Notes: a model not told the origin generated them from the letters alone. A stretch of 64,000 nucleotides of DNA from JAGTVG01 sp964543195 (GCA_964543195.1 CAZIXF010000003.1:87783-151782); one strand, 5' to 3'. Positions 1 through 10,215 are shown, numbered from the stretch's first letter. Numbers and translations: made by a program.

Positions 1-1
1 A

Positions 2-1591
2 GAGATCCGGGTAGCTCCTGATGATCCGGATAGAATTTATGTGTCCGGCGTTCCTCTGTTGATCTCCAATGACGGGGGGAAGACCTTCGCCAGGATCGAC
101 ACAATCGGTGATGTACATGTCGATCACCATGCCATGTGGATTGATCCAGAAGATCCTGAACATATTATTCTTGGAAATGACGGCGGACTGTACATTTCCT
201 ATGACGGAGGTGCAGCCTGGGATCACGTCAATAATGTACCTGCCGGACAGTTTTATACAGTTAATGTAGATATGGATCAACCTTATAATATTTATGGGGG
301 GCTGCAGGATAACGGTGTACTTTTTGGCCCTTCTACTTCGGTGCCCAATGTGACTGCACACTGGGATTACCTTTTCGGGGGAGATGGCATGTTTGTGATC
401 CCGGACCCTCGAAACAGTGACCTGGTTTATCTGGGTTACCAGTTTGGCAATTATTATAAGATAAATAAATCCTCCGGAGAGCGTAAGTTCATTACACCGA
501 AGAATGATATCGGCGAAGAGCGACTGAGATTCAACTGGCGGACACCTCTTTTAATGAGCAACCATATTCCGGATATATTATATATGGGTGCCCAGAAGGT
601 ATTCAGAACTTTAGACAAAGCAGATTCATGGGAAGTAATCAGTGAGGATCTTACCAGGGATCTTCCCTCCGGAAACGTACCCTTTTCCACTATCACGGTA
701 ATTGAAGAATCCGCATTGAAATTCGGACTGATATATGCGGGAACCGATGACGGGAAAGTGCATGTTACAAAAAACGGGGGATACAGCTGGGAAGATATCA
801 GCCCCGGGTTGCCCGAAGGCAAATGGATATCAAGCATTCATCCATCCAATTTTGATGAATCCCTGGTATACCTATCGCTTACGGGGTACAGGCAGGATGA
901 TTTCAGAACATATGTGTACCGGTCTGACGGTTACGGAACTGATTGGGAGCCGGTGAACGGAAACCTGACTCATGAGGCGGTTAATATAATTCTGGAAGAC
1001 CCTCAAAGAAAAGGCCTGTTATACCTTGGAACCGATCATTCTACCTATATCAGCATGGATGATGGGGCATCGTGGGACCTGATGGCACCCGTTCCTAATG
1101 TGGCCAGTTACGATATGGTAGTCCATCCGAGGGATCATGACCTTGTAATAGGTACGCATGGCCGGAGTATTTATGTTCTGCCCGTACAACCAATACGTGA
1201 ACTTGCAGAGAAGAACAGAGAAAATACATTTTTAGTATGTAACCCGGATCCGGAAAAAATCCGGCATTCGGAAGACTGGGGAGAAAAGCAATATCCGTTT
1301 ATGCCCCCTTTTATGCCGGAAACCAGGCTGCTGTATTATATACCGGAAGGTGGTCAACAGATCAAATTTGAAGTCTTTAAAGATGAGCTGAAATTACTGG
1401 AGCGCTCTTTTTCGTCATCCGCCCATGGCTTTAATTATTATCACTGGGACTTGAAAATAAATAAGCTGGAAGTGAATGATAAGAGAATTAATGATGAATT
1501 CGAATTTGCCGGCCCGGGAGAATATGAATTGCATTTTACCTGGAGAGACCAAAGCGAAAAGGTCATGTTGACTATCACTTCTGATGAATAG
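2..1591 (+). CDS. BNR/sortilin-type beta-propeller protein, 5' end outside the window
   Basis: The reading frame is open from base 2, so the N-terminus lies off the left edge; the first GTG (41) is inside the gene. The visible 529 residues carry repeated Asp-box-like motifs (NDGGKTF, YDGGAAW, KNGGYSW, DDGASW) and the IGTHGRSIYVLP segment common near the end of VPS10/sortilin-like propellers. The C-terminal ~130 residues look like a separate beta domain. Related proteins are secreted, multi-bladed propellers often annotated as glycosyl hydrolases with BNR repeats, but no catalytic residues can be assigned here. No T9SS sorting tail is visible. The gene ends 28 bases before repeat copy 1. Confidence 0.8.
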   Translation, partial: EIRVAPDDPDRIYVSGVPLLISNDGGKTFARIDTIGDVHVDHHAMWIDPEDPEHIILGNDGGLYISYDGGAAWDHVNNVPAGQFYTVNVDMDQPYNIYGGLQDNGVLFGPSTSVPNVTAHWDYLFGGDGMFVIPDPRNSDLVYLGYQFGNYYKINKSSGERKFITPKNDIGEERLRFNWRTPLLMSNHIPDILYMGAQKVFRTLDKADSWEVISEDLTRDLPSGNVPFSTITVIEESALKFGLIYAGTDDGKVHVTKNGGYSWEDISPGLPEGKWISSIHPSNFDESLVYLSLTGYRQDDFRTYVYRSDGYGTDWEPVNGNLTHEAVNIILEDPQRKGLLYLGTDHSTYISMDDGASWDLMAPVPNVASYDMVVHPRDHDLVIGTHGRSIYVLPVQPIRELAEKNRENTFLVCNPDPEKIRHSEDWGEKQYPFMPPFMPETRLLYYIPEGGQQIKFEVFKDELKLLERSFSSSAHGFNYYHWDLKINKLEVNDKRINDEFEFAGPGEYELHFTWRDQSEKVMLTITSDE

Positions 1592-1618
1592 TGGATAACC
1601 GGTTGTTTAAAAAACAGG

Positions 1619-1853
1619 TTAACCCCGATTATTCATAAACCATTCTCAAAATAAACCGTTTTTACTATTTAAAATATTTATTATCAGGTAGTTACAAAAA
1701 GGGATTAACCCCTGATAAGCGCAATTCAGTAGCCTATTTCTGGGCTATTTGATTAAGTATAAGAATTTCAAAACCCTATATAATTCTTTGATTATCAAGA
1801 AATTGCGCTTAATCGGCCCTTCGGGCGAAAAATTTATGAATTTTTCGGGTTAA
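1619..1853 (+). repeat. 235-bp structured interspersed repeat, copy 1
   Basis: First of four nearly identical copies in the window. It begins TTAACCCCGATTATTCATAAA and ends TTTTTCGGGTTAA, giving imperfect terminal inverted repeats of about 20 bp. Inside are perfect inverted arms: 1681-1688/1711-1718 (8 bp), 1716-1726/1801-1811 (11 bp), 1761-1767/1782-1788 (7 bp), 1816-1819/1823-1826 (4 bp) and 1826-1834/1839-1847 (9 bp, loop TATG). It contains no ORF. It lies between the convergent ends of the propeller gene and the acpH-like gene. No target-site duplication is evident. Confidence 0.9.
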
Positions 1854-1875
1854 GTTTTTAAAGAGATATCAATTC

Positions 1876-2445
1876 CTAATTCCTGATAAAATTAATAACC
1901 TCCGGGAAGTATTCCCTGAAATCAGATTCAAAGGAATCATATTTTTTAACAAGATCTTCGGAAGCGTGTTCCATCCCTGAAGTATGGTCTGTCCTTGTGG
2001 CTAGCCCTTTCAGGGACCTGTCAATGCCTTCGATAGAAGCATAGCCGAGGAGCCAGTTGTTGTTGATCATATACGGTAACATACGAGCTGCCCTTTCGGG
2101 TAAAATGTCTTTATAATCCTTAATGACCTCATAAAAAAACCTGGTAAATACATTAAGAGGCACATCAGAATAATCGTCCCAGTTTTTAGCAAGGAAATGA
2201 TCATAATAGAGATCGATGATCACTCCTGAATAGTGCCGGTATTTATGTACTATTCGTAGCCGGCTTCTCTTAAAAACCGGATGATTGTCGGTAAATTCAT
2301 CGACCTTGCGATGCATCCTGATCCCTTCGGCAATATCATCTTCATAATTGTTTATCTGGTTCCCCTTAACAAAATCGGCAATAAAATTACCAATAAGCAG
2401 GGGTTGCGAACCCATAGCCAGATATGCATGTGCAAGAAAATTCAT
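1876..2445 (-). CDS. acpH: Acyl carrier protein phosphodiesterase family (DUF479/AcpH-like)
   Basis: The 189-residue protein opens with MNFLAHAYLAMGSQPLLIGN and continues into NFIADFVKG, the signature start of the AcpH/DUF479 family; the HRKVDEFTDNHP segment adds further conserved His/Asp positions typical of this HD-like fold. Characterised members hydrolyse the 4'-phosphopantetheine arm from holo-acyl carrier protein, making apo-ACP. Length agrees with the family. The gene stands alone and is convergent with the upstream propeller gene across repeat copy 1. Family membership is secure; the substrate is inferred from homology. Confidence 0.85.
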   Translation of the reverse strand: MNFLAHAYLAMGSQPLLIGNFIADFVKGNQINNYEDDIAEGIRMHRKVDEFTDNHPVFKRSRLRIVHKYRHYSGVIIDLYYDHFLAKNWDDYSDVPLNVFTRFFYEVIKDYKDILPERAARMLPYMINNNWLLGYASIEGIDRSLKGLATRTDHTSGMEHASEDLVKKYDSFESDFREYFPEVINFIRN

Positions 2446-2574
2446 GAGGCAAGCTCCATTCCCGTCATATGATCAACAAAGGTAATGGTTATTTGTCCAA
2501 TACCATGTATTGATTTTTTAATTCAATTTAATATATATTATTAATTTCACGAATTAATATTAATTCCCGTTTCA

Positions 2575-3270
2575 TTGAATAATAAAGATATTTTGGGAGA
2601 GGCCCTTAAAAATTATTATTTAAGTGGCATAAGTGAGCGGATTACCGTGCATACAAGTTATGGACCCGATGAGGAGTATGTAAGTGAATATTTCTTCAGG
2701 AGTGAAGAAGAATTACCTGAAATCGAAGAATATGCTCTTCTTCAGTGTAATAACCGGATCCTTGAGATCGGTTCGGGTGCGGGTTCACATGCTCTATTTC
2801 TTCAGAATGTGGGTCAGAACATTACAGCCATGGATTTATCCGGTGGATGTGTAAACGTGATGCTTAATAGAGGGGTGAAAAAGATCATTCACGGAGATGT
2901 GTTTCAGTTCAATCTACGTGAATACGATACCATAATCATGTTGATGAATGGTATAGGTCTGGTGGGTTCTCTTACCGGGCTGATGATATTTCTTGATAAG
3001 ATGGAGAAGATCACTTCGCCGGGATCCCAGCTTATATTCGATTCCACGGATGTGAGATATGTATTGAAAGAGCGGATTAAAACCGACCATTATATCGGCC
3101 AGGTTAAATACCAGTTTGAATACCGGGATAAACAAGGGCCATGGTTCGACTGGCTTTTTATTGATCCCGGTAAATTAACCGAGTACTGCAAAAACACTGT
3201 ATGGATACCCCAGATCATATACGAAAATGCCGATGGACATTATTTGGCCCGGCTGCAAAAAAAATATTGA
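2575..3270 (+). CDS. SAM-dependent class I methyltransferase
   Basis: The 231-residue protein has a Rossmann methyltransferase motif I (ILEIGSGAGSH, residues ~62-72), an acidic motif II (AMDLS) and the IIMLMNGIGLVGSLTGL / GSQLIFDSTD segments expected after strands 4 and 5. The N-terminal ~50 residues (HTSYGPDEEYVSEYFF) form a cap seen in many small-molecule methyltransferases. The only available start is TTG at 2575; no good ATG lies upstream in frame. The substrate cannot be told. The gene precedes the J-domain gene on the same strand by about 107 bases. Confidence 0.75.
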   Translation: MNNKDILGEALKNYYLSGISERITVHTSYGPDEEYVSEYFFRSEEELPEIEEYALLQCNNRILEIGSGAGSHALFLQNVGQNITAMDLSGGCVNVMLNRGVKKIIHGDVFQFNLREYDTIIMLMNGIGLVGSLTGLMIFLDKMEKITSPGSQLIFDSTDVRYVLKERIKTDHYIGQVKYQFEYRDKQGPWFDWLFIDPGKLTEYCKNTVWIPQIIYENADGHYLARLQKKY

Positions 3271-3377
3271 AACCGTCATTTCGTTATGATCATGAAATTT
3301 GCCAACCCAGTAACTTTTTTTTAAGGATTATGTATATTTAATAAGAGGAATAGTATCTGATTAATTGATGAAGGTCG

Positions 3378-4187
3378 ATGAAGGACTATTATAAAATATT
3401 AGACATCGACAGATATGCTACAGAACAGCAAATCAAAAAGGCCTATCGCGATTTAGCTCTTAAATATCATCCGGATAAATCCCGCAATACCGATACCCAT
3501 CAGAAGTTTACAGAGATCAATGAAGCTTATCAGGCTCTTGGCAGAAAGGAAAGCCGCGAGAATTATAATTTTATCTATGATTACGAACAATTAAATAAAA
3601 ACAGCATAAAATCCGAATCCTCTTTTACTACGGTTTCCAACTGGGGACAGGCTGCAAAAAAGAAAGCATGGCAAAGGGCTCATCCTGCTTATGCCAAGAG
3701 AAAGGAAGACGATATAGATCTTACACCCTATGTGAGATCGGTCCGGATCGTATCGATCCTGTCCTTTCTTTTTACTTTTCTTGTCATACTGGATTATTTC
3801 CTGCCGAAGAATACATTCGACCAAACAATAGAAGCAAAACTGACTACGTATAAATCAACCAATACGATTGTTATCGCCACAAAGGATTTCGAATTCCCAT
3901 TGAGTTACAGTTATTCTAAACTAGTGCACAGTGGCGATAAGGCCAGGATATTGATCTCACCGATCTTTCATATCCAGTATAAAATGGAAGTGGATACAGG
4001 GTTTGATATTTATATTTTCAATCCCCATTACAGCATATACAATGTTTTTTCCTTCTTCCTCTTTATCCTGCTTGGCACATCCTATCTGGGCCTTTTTCAT
4101 AAAAAAGAGAATCCCGAGCTCATTTTCAGTGCGGGTGTAGCCAATGTGTTCCTTTCCTTACTGGTGATGTACCTGATCTATCTTTAG
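3378..4187 (+). CDS. J-domain (DnaJ-like) membrane protein
   Basis: Residues 1-65 form a canonical J domain, with HPD at 31-33 after helix II (KKAYRDLALKY); HPD is the Hsp70-stimulating motif. The rest is not DnaJ-like: there is no Gly/Phe region or zinc finger. Instead a basic linker leads to a membrane segment near residues 117-137 (SILSFLFTFLVILDYFLP), an extracytoplasmic loop and two more hydrophobic segments near the C-terminus. It is therefore a membrane-anchored J protein that may recruit DnaK to the inner membrane. Its 3' end overlaps the convergent aldehyde dehydrogenase gene by 4 bases. Confidence 0.8.
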   Translation: MKDYYKILDIDRYATEQQIKKAYRDLALKYHPDKSRNTDTHQKFTEINEAYQALGRKESRENYNFIYDYEQLNKNSIKSESSFTTVSNWGQAAKKKAWQRAHPAYAKRKEDDIDLTPYVRSVRIVSILSFLFTFLVILDYFLPKNTFDQTIEAKLTTYKSTNTIVIATKDFEFPLSYSYSKLVHSGDKARILISPIFHIQYKMEVDTGFDIYIFNPHYSIYNVFSFFLFILLGTSYLGLFHKKENPELIFSAGVANVFLSLLVMYLIYL

Positions 4188-5866
4188 TCAGTTACCTTTT
4201 CTTCCTTATAGATGGGTTGTTTGCATCCCACCCAGGTAAAACGTTGCAATACAAAATCAAGATTGCTGGCGGAAGCCTTGCTTGCCGTATTACCGCCAGT
4301 CAAGTGATAGTGATCAATACTTTCGTCCGGTTTCAGATAGATGTTTCCAACCATATTGAAGGTAACGGGGATATTATGAATGGTCATTTTGTCAATAACC
4401 ATTTCTTTGAATTTTTCATTGATGGTAAAAGTACTGCAATATAATGATCCTTTTTTTAAAGCCGTTTCGGCAGCTAGTTCCAGTGAATGCATCGGGTTTT
4501 TGGTTTTAATAATAAACCCAACCGGCCCGAACTGTTCTTTCTGGAATACCTCATGTTGTACCGGCAAAAGTTCCATTAACATGGGAGAGAGCGTCCTGGC
4601 ATTCTTATATTCGGGATGCTGGTAGGAGGTGGCTTTATATAACAGCATTCCATTCTGTTTTTCCAGTTTATCGATGGAATTAATTACGGTCGGATTCTGG
4701 ATAGCTCCCATGATCTGGGCTCCTTTATCATCCTGGATGAGGTTTTGCAGCTCGTTGAGGAACAAATCGACAAAATCCTTGTAACTTATTTTCCCATCGG
4801 TAGTCAGAATGCCGTTTTCGGGAATAAAAAAATTCTGTGGTGTATTGTTCATTTGACCCGAATAAAGACATAGAGATACCACCAGGTTTTTAACTACTTC
4901 CCTGATATCGTGTACGGAATCGATAATTACAGAGTTAATACTGAAACGTTCCGTAAAAACCGTTTTATTATTCAGTGATTCAAGATAATCTACAATCCTG
5001 CAATTTCCTTTGAAGTCGATCAGCTTGACCTCATTATGTTCTACAAGTGCTTCAATAAATTCCTCGTCCTCATTGTCGATGGCCAGTTGACATACATCGG
5101 GATCGTAACCCCGTTCGCTGAATACTTTCTGAATTTCGGAAACCACAATGGCAATGGGAAGAATGGATGAAGAGTGTGGTTTTACGATTACCGGGTTTCC
5201 CGTGATCAGGTTGGCAAAAATGCTGGGTGTAGCATCTCTGGAAGGGAAAAAGGGACAACCGATAATAAGGCCTATACCTTTGGGCACGGGTATCCATGAT
5301 TTATCGAGCTTGATACCGAATTCATCCTGCACTACGCGACCGAATCCGGAGGAAGGATATCTCTTTAATGCTTCATAACCGGAGGCCACAGCATTTAAAG
5401 CCCGTTGTGCGGCATGTGGCCCGGATACCTGGAATGCCATGGTATAAGCCATCCCGGTGGTATGCATTGTGGCAAAGGCGATCTCAAAAAAGCGTTGACT
5501 TATCCTGTCCAGCGCTTCAAGCAATAGGCCGGCCCTTTCCTCCGGACTCACCTTCCTCCATTTATGGAACTGATTACAGGCCCTCTCGATCAAAGCCGAC
5601 CTGTCAAAGGTAGGATAAAGGATGTTCAGCTTCTGCTGAAAAAAAGGTGATTCTTCTTCTCCTTCCCAGTTCTGGGGAATGGTTTGACGCAATCCCTCGA
5701 ATTTCCTGTTTATATTTGATTTAAAATTATGATAGCCTTTTTCGATGGAATCTTCAGCATAAATCTCATCGGTGGGAAGCTCTGCATAACGATTGAAAAA
5801 CAAACCTTTTCGGATGGAATCGATCGTCTCTTCAATTAATGGATTATATTTTTCAAATAATGTCAT
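4184..5866 (-). CDS. PaaN-like aldehyde dehydrogenase family protein, probable catalytic Cys missing
   Basis: The 560-residue protein matches the length and layout of the PaaN_2-type branch of the aldehyde dehydrogenase superfamily, linked by homology to phenylacetate degradation. The cofactor-binding core (GIGLIIGCPFFPSRDATPSI, then GNPVIVKPHSS) and the C-terminal EQFGPVGFI segment are present. The superfamily normally has GQ-x-Cys, with Cys as the nucleophile. Here the segment is YSGQMNNTPQNFF, so residue 340 is Asn (codon AAC). No other paa genes are nearby. Either the enzyme is inactive, or it uses different chemistry, or the alignment differs from what I assume. Confidence 0.75.
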   Translation of the reverse strand: MTLFEKYNPLIEETIDSIRKGLFFNRYAELPTDEIYAEDSIEKGYHNFKSNINRKFEGLRQTIPQNWEGEEESPFFQQKLNILYPTFDRSALIERACNQFHKWRKVSPEERAGLLLEALDRISQRFFEIAFATMHTTGMAYTMAFQVSGPHAAQRALNAVASGYEALKRYPSSGFGRVVQDEFGIKLDKSWIPVPKGIGLIIGCPFFPSRDATPSIFANLITGNPVIVKPHSSSILPIAIVVSEIQKVFSERGYDPDVCQLAIDNEDEEFIEALVEHNEVKLIDFKGNCRIVDYLESLNNKTVFTERFSINSVIIDSVHDIREVVKNLVVSLCLYSGQMNNTPQNFFIPENGILTTDGKISYKDFVDLFLNELQNLIQDDKGAQIMGAIQNPTVINSIDKLEKQNGMLLYKATSYQHPEYKNARTLSPMLMELLPVQHEVFQKEQFGPVGFIIKTKNPMHSLELAAETALKKGSLYCSTFTINEKFKEMVIDKMTIHNIPVTFNMVGNIYLKPDESIDHYHLTGGNTASKASASNLDFVLQRFTWVGCKQPIYKEEKVTD

Positions 5867-5969
5867 TGCTTTGTTGAAAACAAAAAAATTTTCGTTAATT
5901 AAAGAAAATATAACAAAATTAACAATAAAAAATAGCCCGGGATTATATTGTTTTAATATTTTAAACGTT

Positions 5970-8900
5970 TTGCAAAAAAAGAAGTTAACGATATCACCCT
6001 TTTTCTACCTATTATATATCATTATCCCACTTTTTTGCCTGGCCGGGCCTATTCCGGCGCAACCGCTTGTGCAATATCCCGGACCTGAAATTTTACCACA
6101 ACATGCAAAAGAACTCATCATTAAATTAAAACCAGGAGCCACATCAGATATCGGGGATCTGGTCGATCAAATACCGGTAGATACGGTACGTAAGGTATTC
6201 GAAAGAAAGAATGAAACCATAGAAAAAGCCAGATCAGGAACCACTCCTTTTTATCACCATATATGGAAGATCCGCTTAAATGAAGGAGTTTCCGTGGAAG
6301 AGATTCTTAACGTACTGAATAGAAACACACGAGTCGCTTATGCAGAACCTTCGTACTCTTACCAACTGCTGTATATTCCTGATGATCCCGAAAGTCAGCC
6401 CGGTTCCGGCCGGCAAACCTATTTGTCACAGATCAACGCCTACCCGGCCTGGGACCTGGTTCGAAACCATCCTGAACCGTTAATTGCGGTGATCGATACG
6501 GGATTGGATACGGCACATAACGACATTCAAGCCAACCTTTACATCAATACGGCTGACCCCCCGAATGGCATTGATGATGATGAAGATGGTTATACCGACA
6601 ACTATTACGGTTGGGATTTTGCCGATGACGATCCTGATATCACTGCTGATAACGATGGACATGGTACACAGGTAAGTGGTATAAGCAATGCGGTTACTGA
6701 CAATGGTACCGGCATTGCCGGCACCGGCTTTAATGCACGGTTAATGCCTCTGAAAGCGTTCACTTCCTCCGGAAATGAATTTGCCAACGGCTTTGAAGCC
6801 GTGATTTATGCGGCAGAAAGGGGATGTGATGTAATAATCCTTTCCTGGGGATCAGCAGATGCTTATTCAGAATATGCACAGGAGGTAATTGATTATGTGG
6901 TGAATGAACTGGACGTTGTGGTGATTGCTGCAGCAGGCAATACCCCGGGAGAATATGATTTTTATCCGGCATCGTACAATAATGTTCTGTCTGTTGGGGC
7001 GGTGGATGGTGACGATAACCTGGCAGAATGGGCCTCTTACAGTACTTATATGGATCTGGTAGCACCCGGAGTCGATATTTATACCACCGCCAATGATAAC
7101 ATTTATAGTATGGCTGACGGATCTTCCTTTTCTGTACCGATGGTGGCCGGCACGGCTTCCCTGCTTAAAATGCATTTTCCCGAATGGAATGCGCGGCAGA
7201 TCATGGAACAGATACGGGTCAATACCGATGACGTCAGTTCGGTGGGGAATAATGCCGACTATCATGAAAGAATGGGGAAAGGCAGATTGAACATGTATAA
7301 GGCCTTAACGGATACGGGTGGGGTTTCTGTGCGGATGCAATCCTTCAATTATAATAATGAATTGGGATCTTATGCTTTTTTCGACGATACGGTCCGGTTA
7401 TCCGCGCATTTCATCAATTACCTGGCTCCCGTTGAAGACCTCCAAATTCATATTACTTCAGAAAATCCGTCGGTGATTCCTCTAAAAGATCATATCGGGG
7501 CAGAACAGTTGGCCTCTCTTGACTCTATTACCGATTCTTTGGGAACATTCAGCCTTTACTTCGATAATTCGCTGGAATATAATGAAAAAATTAAAGTGAG
7601 GATTGATTATGAAGCAGGTGAATATAGTGATTATCAGTATTTTGAATTCTACAGTAATGGATCTTCCTTTGATATAGTCAATGAATCATTGGAATTTACG
7701 GTCTCGGATAACGGTCGCCTGGGATTCACAGGGCCGAATTTTTCAAAGGGTAATGGAATACGCTACAGGGATGAGCAGATTTTGAATAATTTCGGCATCA
7801 TACTTTCAAAAGATGAGCGGATGGTCAGCGACAATGCGTTGTATGATGTGGATAATCATAGCGGGAACAATGATTTTGTCTCACTGGATAAGATCAAATT
7901 GTATAAGAACTCCCATGCTTATTTTGATGCAAGAAGTACTTTTAAGGAAGAGGAGGATATAAACAACAGGTTGGGTATCCTTGTTGAGCAGAAAATATTG
8001 GCCCATTCATCCAGCCCTTTCATTATATGTGAGTACCGGCTGATCAACCAGGGCGATTCGACCATACATGACCTAAACCTGGGATTATTGGCAGATTGGG
8101 ATCTGGATGATCCGGACCAGAACAGGGCAGGATGGCTGGTGAACGACTCCCTGGGGATTGTTTGCAATAATGACAGTACAATCTTTGCCGGGGTGGGCTT
8201 CCATGGTCATCCTGAAATCTCATTTTATGCCGTGGATCTCGATAGCCTTGACGGTAATGCTGCCGACATTAACTCGGTAATTACAGACAGCATAAAGCAT
8301 CACATGGTTTCGGGTGGTGTACAGAAGACCAGTGCAGGCAGTATGGGACAAGGCAATGATGTGGCCATGATTACGGCTGTAATGATAGACAGCATTAAAG
8401 CCTGGCAAACGGAAAAGCTGTCCTTTTATATTGTGATGGATTCCACGCTGGAAGGATTAAAGAACCCATTGGCCGATGCCCGGAATTATTATCGTGATTA
8501 TCTGGCCAGTCCCCCGGTCGATACCAGCTATTATATTTGCAGGGGCGATGATGTGATAATCAATCCTCCCGGAGGAAAAATGTTCGAATTCTATGAGGAT
8601 CCTTATGGTGATGACCTGATGGCTACAGATTCGGTTTTTATGGTGAATCACCTCAACGAAGATTTGGAAGTGTATGTAATGAATGTCGATAAAAATTACC
8701 CTGGTGATATCCGGAAGATCTCCGTGATTATTGACGAACCGGAAGCCGGGTTTTCCGCTATACCGGATTCATTGATCATCAATGAAGGAGAATCAGGACT
8801 GGTTGAATTCATCGACGAATCAAGCAACAGTGATCGGTGGAAATGGGATTTTGGGAACGGATATGGCAGTACGCTGCAGTATCCGGAAATCAATTATGAA

Positions 8901-10214
8901 GAGGAGGGGATCTATGAGGTGTTACAGGTTGTGAAAAACCAGACGGGATGCGAGGATTCATTGTCAGGTCGGGTTACAGTGATTTACAAAAATGAGAAGC
9001 CGGCAATACAGGATCAATATGTCTGCATGCATTCAGATCTAACTATCCAGGCCCATAATACCGATTCGATAAACGTTTACAATGATTCTCTGTTGACTGA
9101 ATTGATACATACCGGCAGTACTTTTACCCTGATGGATATAAACCAAAATCAGGAATTCTGGATCACCAACACGGCTGGAGAATTCGAAAGCGACCCGGTA
9201 AATCCGGGAATATATGTTTCAAACCTCCATTCGGAGATAGAATATCACCTGGACACACTGGACATTTCTACCATCACCCGGCTAATATTTACCGATCGAT
9301 CTGTGAACAATACTTCCGGGAAATGGTTTGTTAATGGAAATTTTCATTCGGATGAATCAGTGTTTCCCTATGACTACGATAACCTTGCAGAATTTTCTGT
9401 CAGGTTACTGGCGGAGGATTCGATCGGATGCCGGGATTCAAGTATGCTTTTTTTTACGCCTTCTATATCGCCTGTTCCCGAACTCGAACCAAGCTATGTT
9501 TGCAGAAATGATACCGCAACCCTTTTTTCCGATCAGGGAAGTGTGCTGGCGGTTTATACCGATCCTTCACTCACTGAGAGGGTCTTCAAAGGCAGGCAAT
9601 TGAGGATACCCAATATTGAACGGGACACTTCATTTTTTATCACAGCACTCGATTCCTTATTGGAGAGTCTCTCTACAGAAGTATTTATTTATGTATCGGC
9701 CACAGAGGCGGGATTTATTATGGATCCGGATACGTTAAACCTCAAGGAGAGCAATGAAGTTCATTTTTCTGCTACTGCCGGGGCTGAGCATTATTTATGG
9801 GAGTTTGAGTTGAATGGCACCGATACATTGGATGAGACCAGCAGAAGCTATTATGAGGTAGGGACCTACGAGGTGAAACTGACCGTAACAGACAGCCTGG
9901 GATGTGAAGCGGATACAGTGAGGAATTTGAGTGTGGTTTCATTAACCACGACTGCCGAGCCGGAAGAACCGGACATAATCATTTATCCCAATCCGGCATC
10001 CGGAAATGTATTCATTAAAAGCACAGGTCTCTTTATGAAAGATCTCGAGATCGAATGTTATTCCGGGTATGGGGAAAAAATCGATATAATATCTTCTTTC
10101 GTGAGTGAGGAGGAGATCCAGCTGGAGACGGTAAACCTGGCTTCTGGACTTTATTTTCTCATGCTGAAGGCAGGGGATTCGTTTATAACGGTTAAAAAAA
10201 TCATAGTATATTAA
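5970..10214 (+). CDS. Secreted subtilisin-like (S8) serine protease with PKD-like and T9SS sorting domains
   Basis: I chose the TTG at 5970 because it opens a clean signal peptide (basic QKKK, then a long hydrophobic stretch ending AGPIPAQ). The frame is open further upstream but would overlap the divergent aldehyde dehydrogenase gene. The 1414-residue product has a propeptide region, then the S8 triad: Asp176 (AVIDTGLD), His231 (DGHGTQVSG) and Ser386 (GSSFSVPMVAG), with oxyanion Asn324 (AAAGN). Beta-rich repeats follow, including a PKD-like domain near 925-1005 (WKWDFGNG). The last ~80 residues (IIYPNPASGNVF ... LASGLYFL) match a type A T9SS sorting domain. It is probably surface-attached or exported. 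Confidence 0.9.
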   Translation: MQKKKLTISPFFYLLYIIIPLFCLAGPIPAQPLVQYPGPEILPQHAKELIIKLKPGATSDIGDLVDQIPVDTVRKVFERKNETIEKARSGTTPFYHHIWKIRLNEGVSVEEILNVLNRNTRVAYAEPSYSYQLLYIPDDPESQPGSGRQTYLSQINAYPAWDLVRNHPEPLIAVIDTGLDTAHNDIQANLYINTADPPNGIDDDEDGYTDNYYGWDFADDDPDITADNDGHGTQVSGISNAVTDNGTGIAGTGFNARLMPLKAFTSSGNEFANGFEAVIYAAERGCDVIILSWGSADAYSEYAQEVIDYVVNELDVVVIAAAGNTPGEYDFYPASYNNVLSVGAVDGDDNLAEWASYSTYMDLVAPGVDIYTTANDNIYSMADGSSFSVPMVAGTASLLKMHFPEWNARQIMEQIRVNTDDVSSVGNNADYHERMGKGRLNMYKALTDTGGVSVRMQSFNYNNELGSYAFFDDTVRLSAHFINYLAPVEDLQIHITSENPSVIPLKDHIGAEQLASLDSITDSLGTFSLYFDNSLEYNEKIKVRIDYEAGEYSDYQYFEFYSNGSSFDIVNESLEFTVSDNGRLGFTGPNFSKGNGIRYRDEQILNNFGIILSKDERMVSDNALYDVDNHSGNNDFVSLDKIKLYKNSHAYFDARSTFKEEEDINNRLGILVEQKILAHSSSPFIICEYRLINQGDSTIHDLNLGLLADWDLDDPDQNRAGWLVNDSLGIVCNNDSTIFAGVGFHGHPEISFYAVDLDSLDGNAADINSVITDSIKHHMVSGGVQKTSAGSMGQGNDVAMITAVMIDSIKAWQTEKLSFYIVMDSTLEGLKNPLADARNYYRDYLASPPVDTSYYICRGDDVIINPPGGKMFEFYEDPYGDDLMATDSVFMVNHLNEDLEVYVMNVDKNYPGDIRKISVIIDEPEAGFSAIPDSLIINEGESGLVEFIDESSNSDRWKWDFGNGYGSTLQYPEINYEEEGIYEVLQVVKNQTGCEDSLSGRVTVIYKNEKPAIQDQYVCMHSDLTIQAHNTDSINVYNDSLLTELIHTGSTFTLMDINQNQEFWITNTAGEFESDPVNPGIYVSNLHSEIEYHLDTLDISTITRLIFTDRSVNNTSGKWFVNGNFHSDESVFPYDYDNLAEFSVRLLAEDSIGCRDSSMLFFTPSISPVPELEPSYVCRNDTATLFSDQGSVLAVYTDPSLTERVFKGRQLRIPNIERDTSFFITALDSLLESLSTEVFIYVSATEAGFIMDPDTLNLKESNEVHFSATAGAEHYLWEFELNGTDTLDETSRSYYEVGTYEVKLTVTDSLGCEADTVRNLSVVSLTTTAEPEEPDIIIYPNPASGNVFIKSTGLFMKDLEIECYSGYGEKIDIISSFVSEEEIQLETVNLASGLYFLMLKAGDSFITVKKIIVY

Positions 10215-10215
10215 T

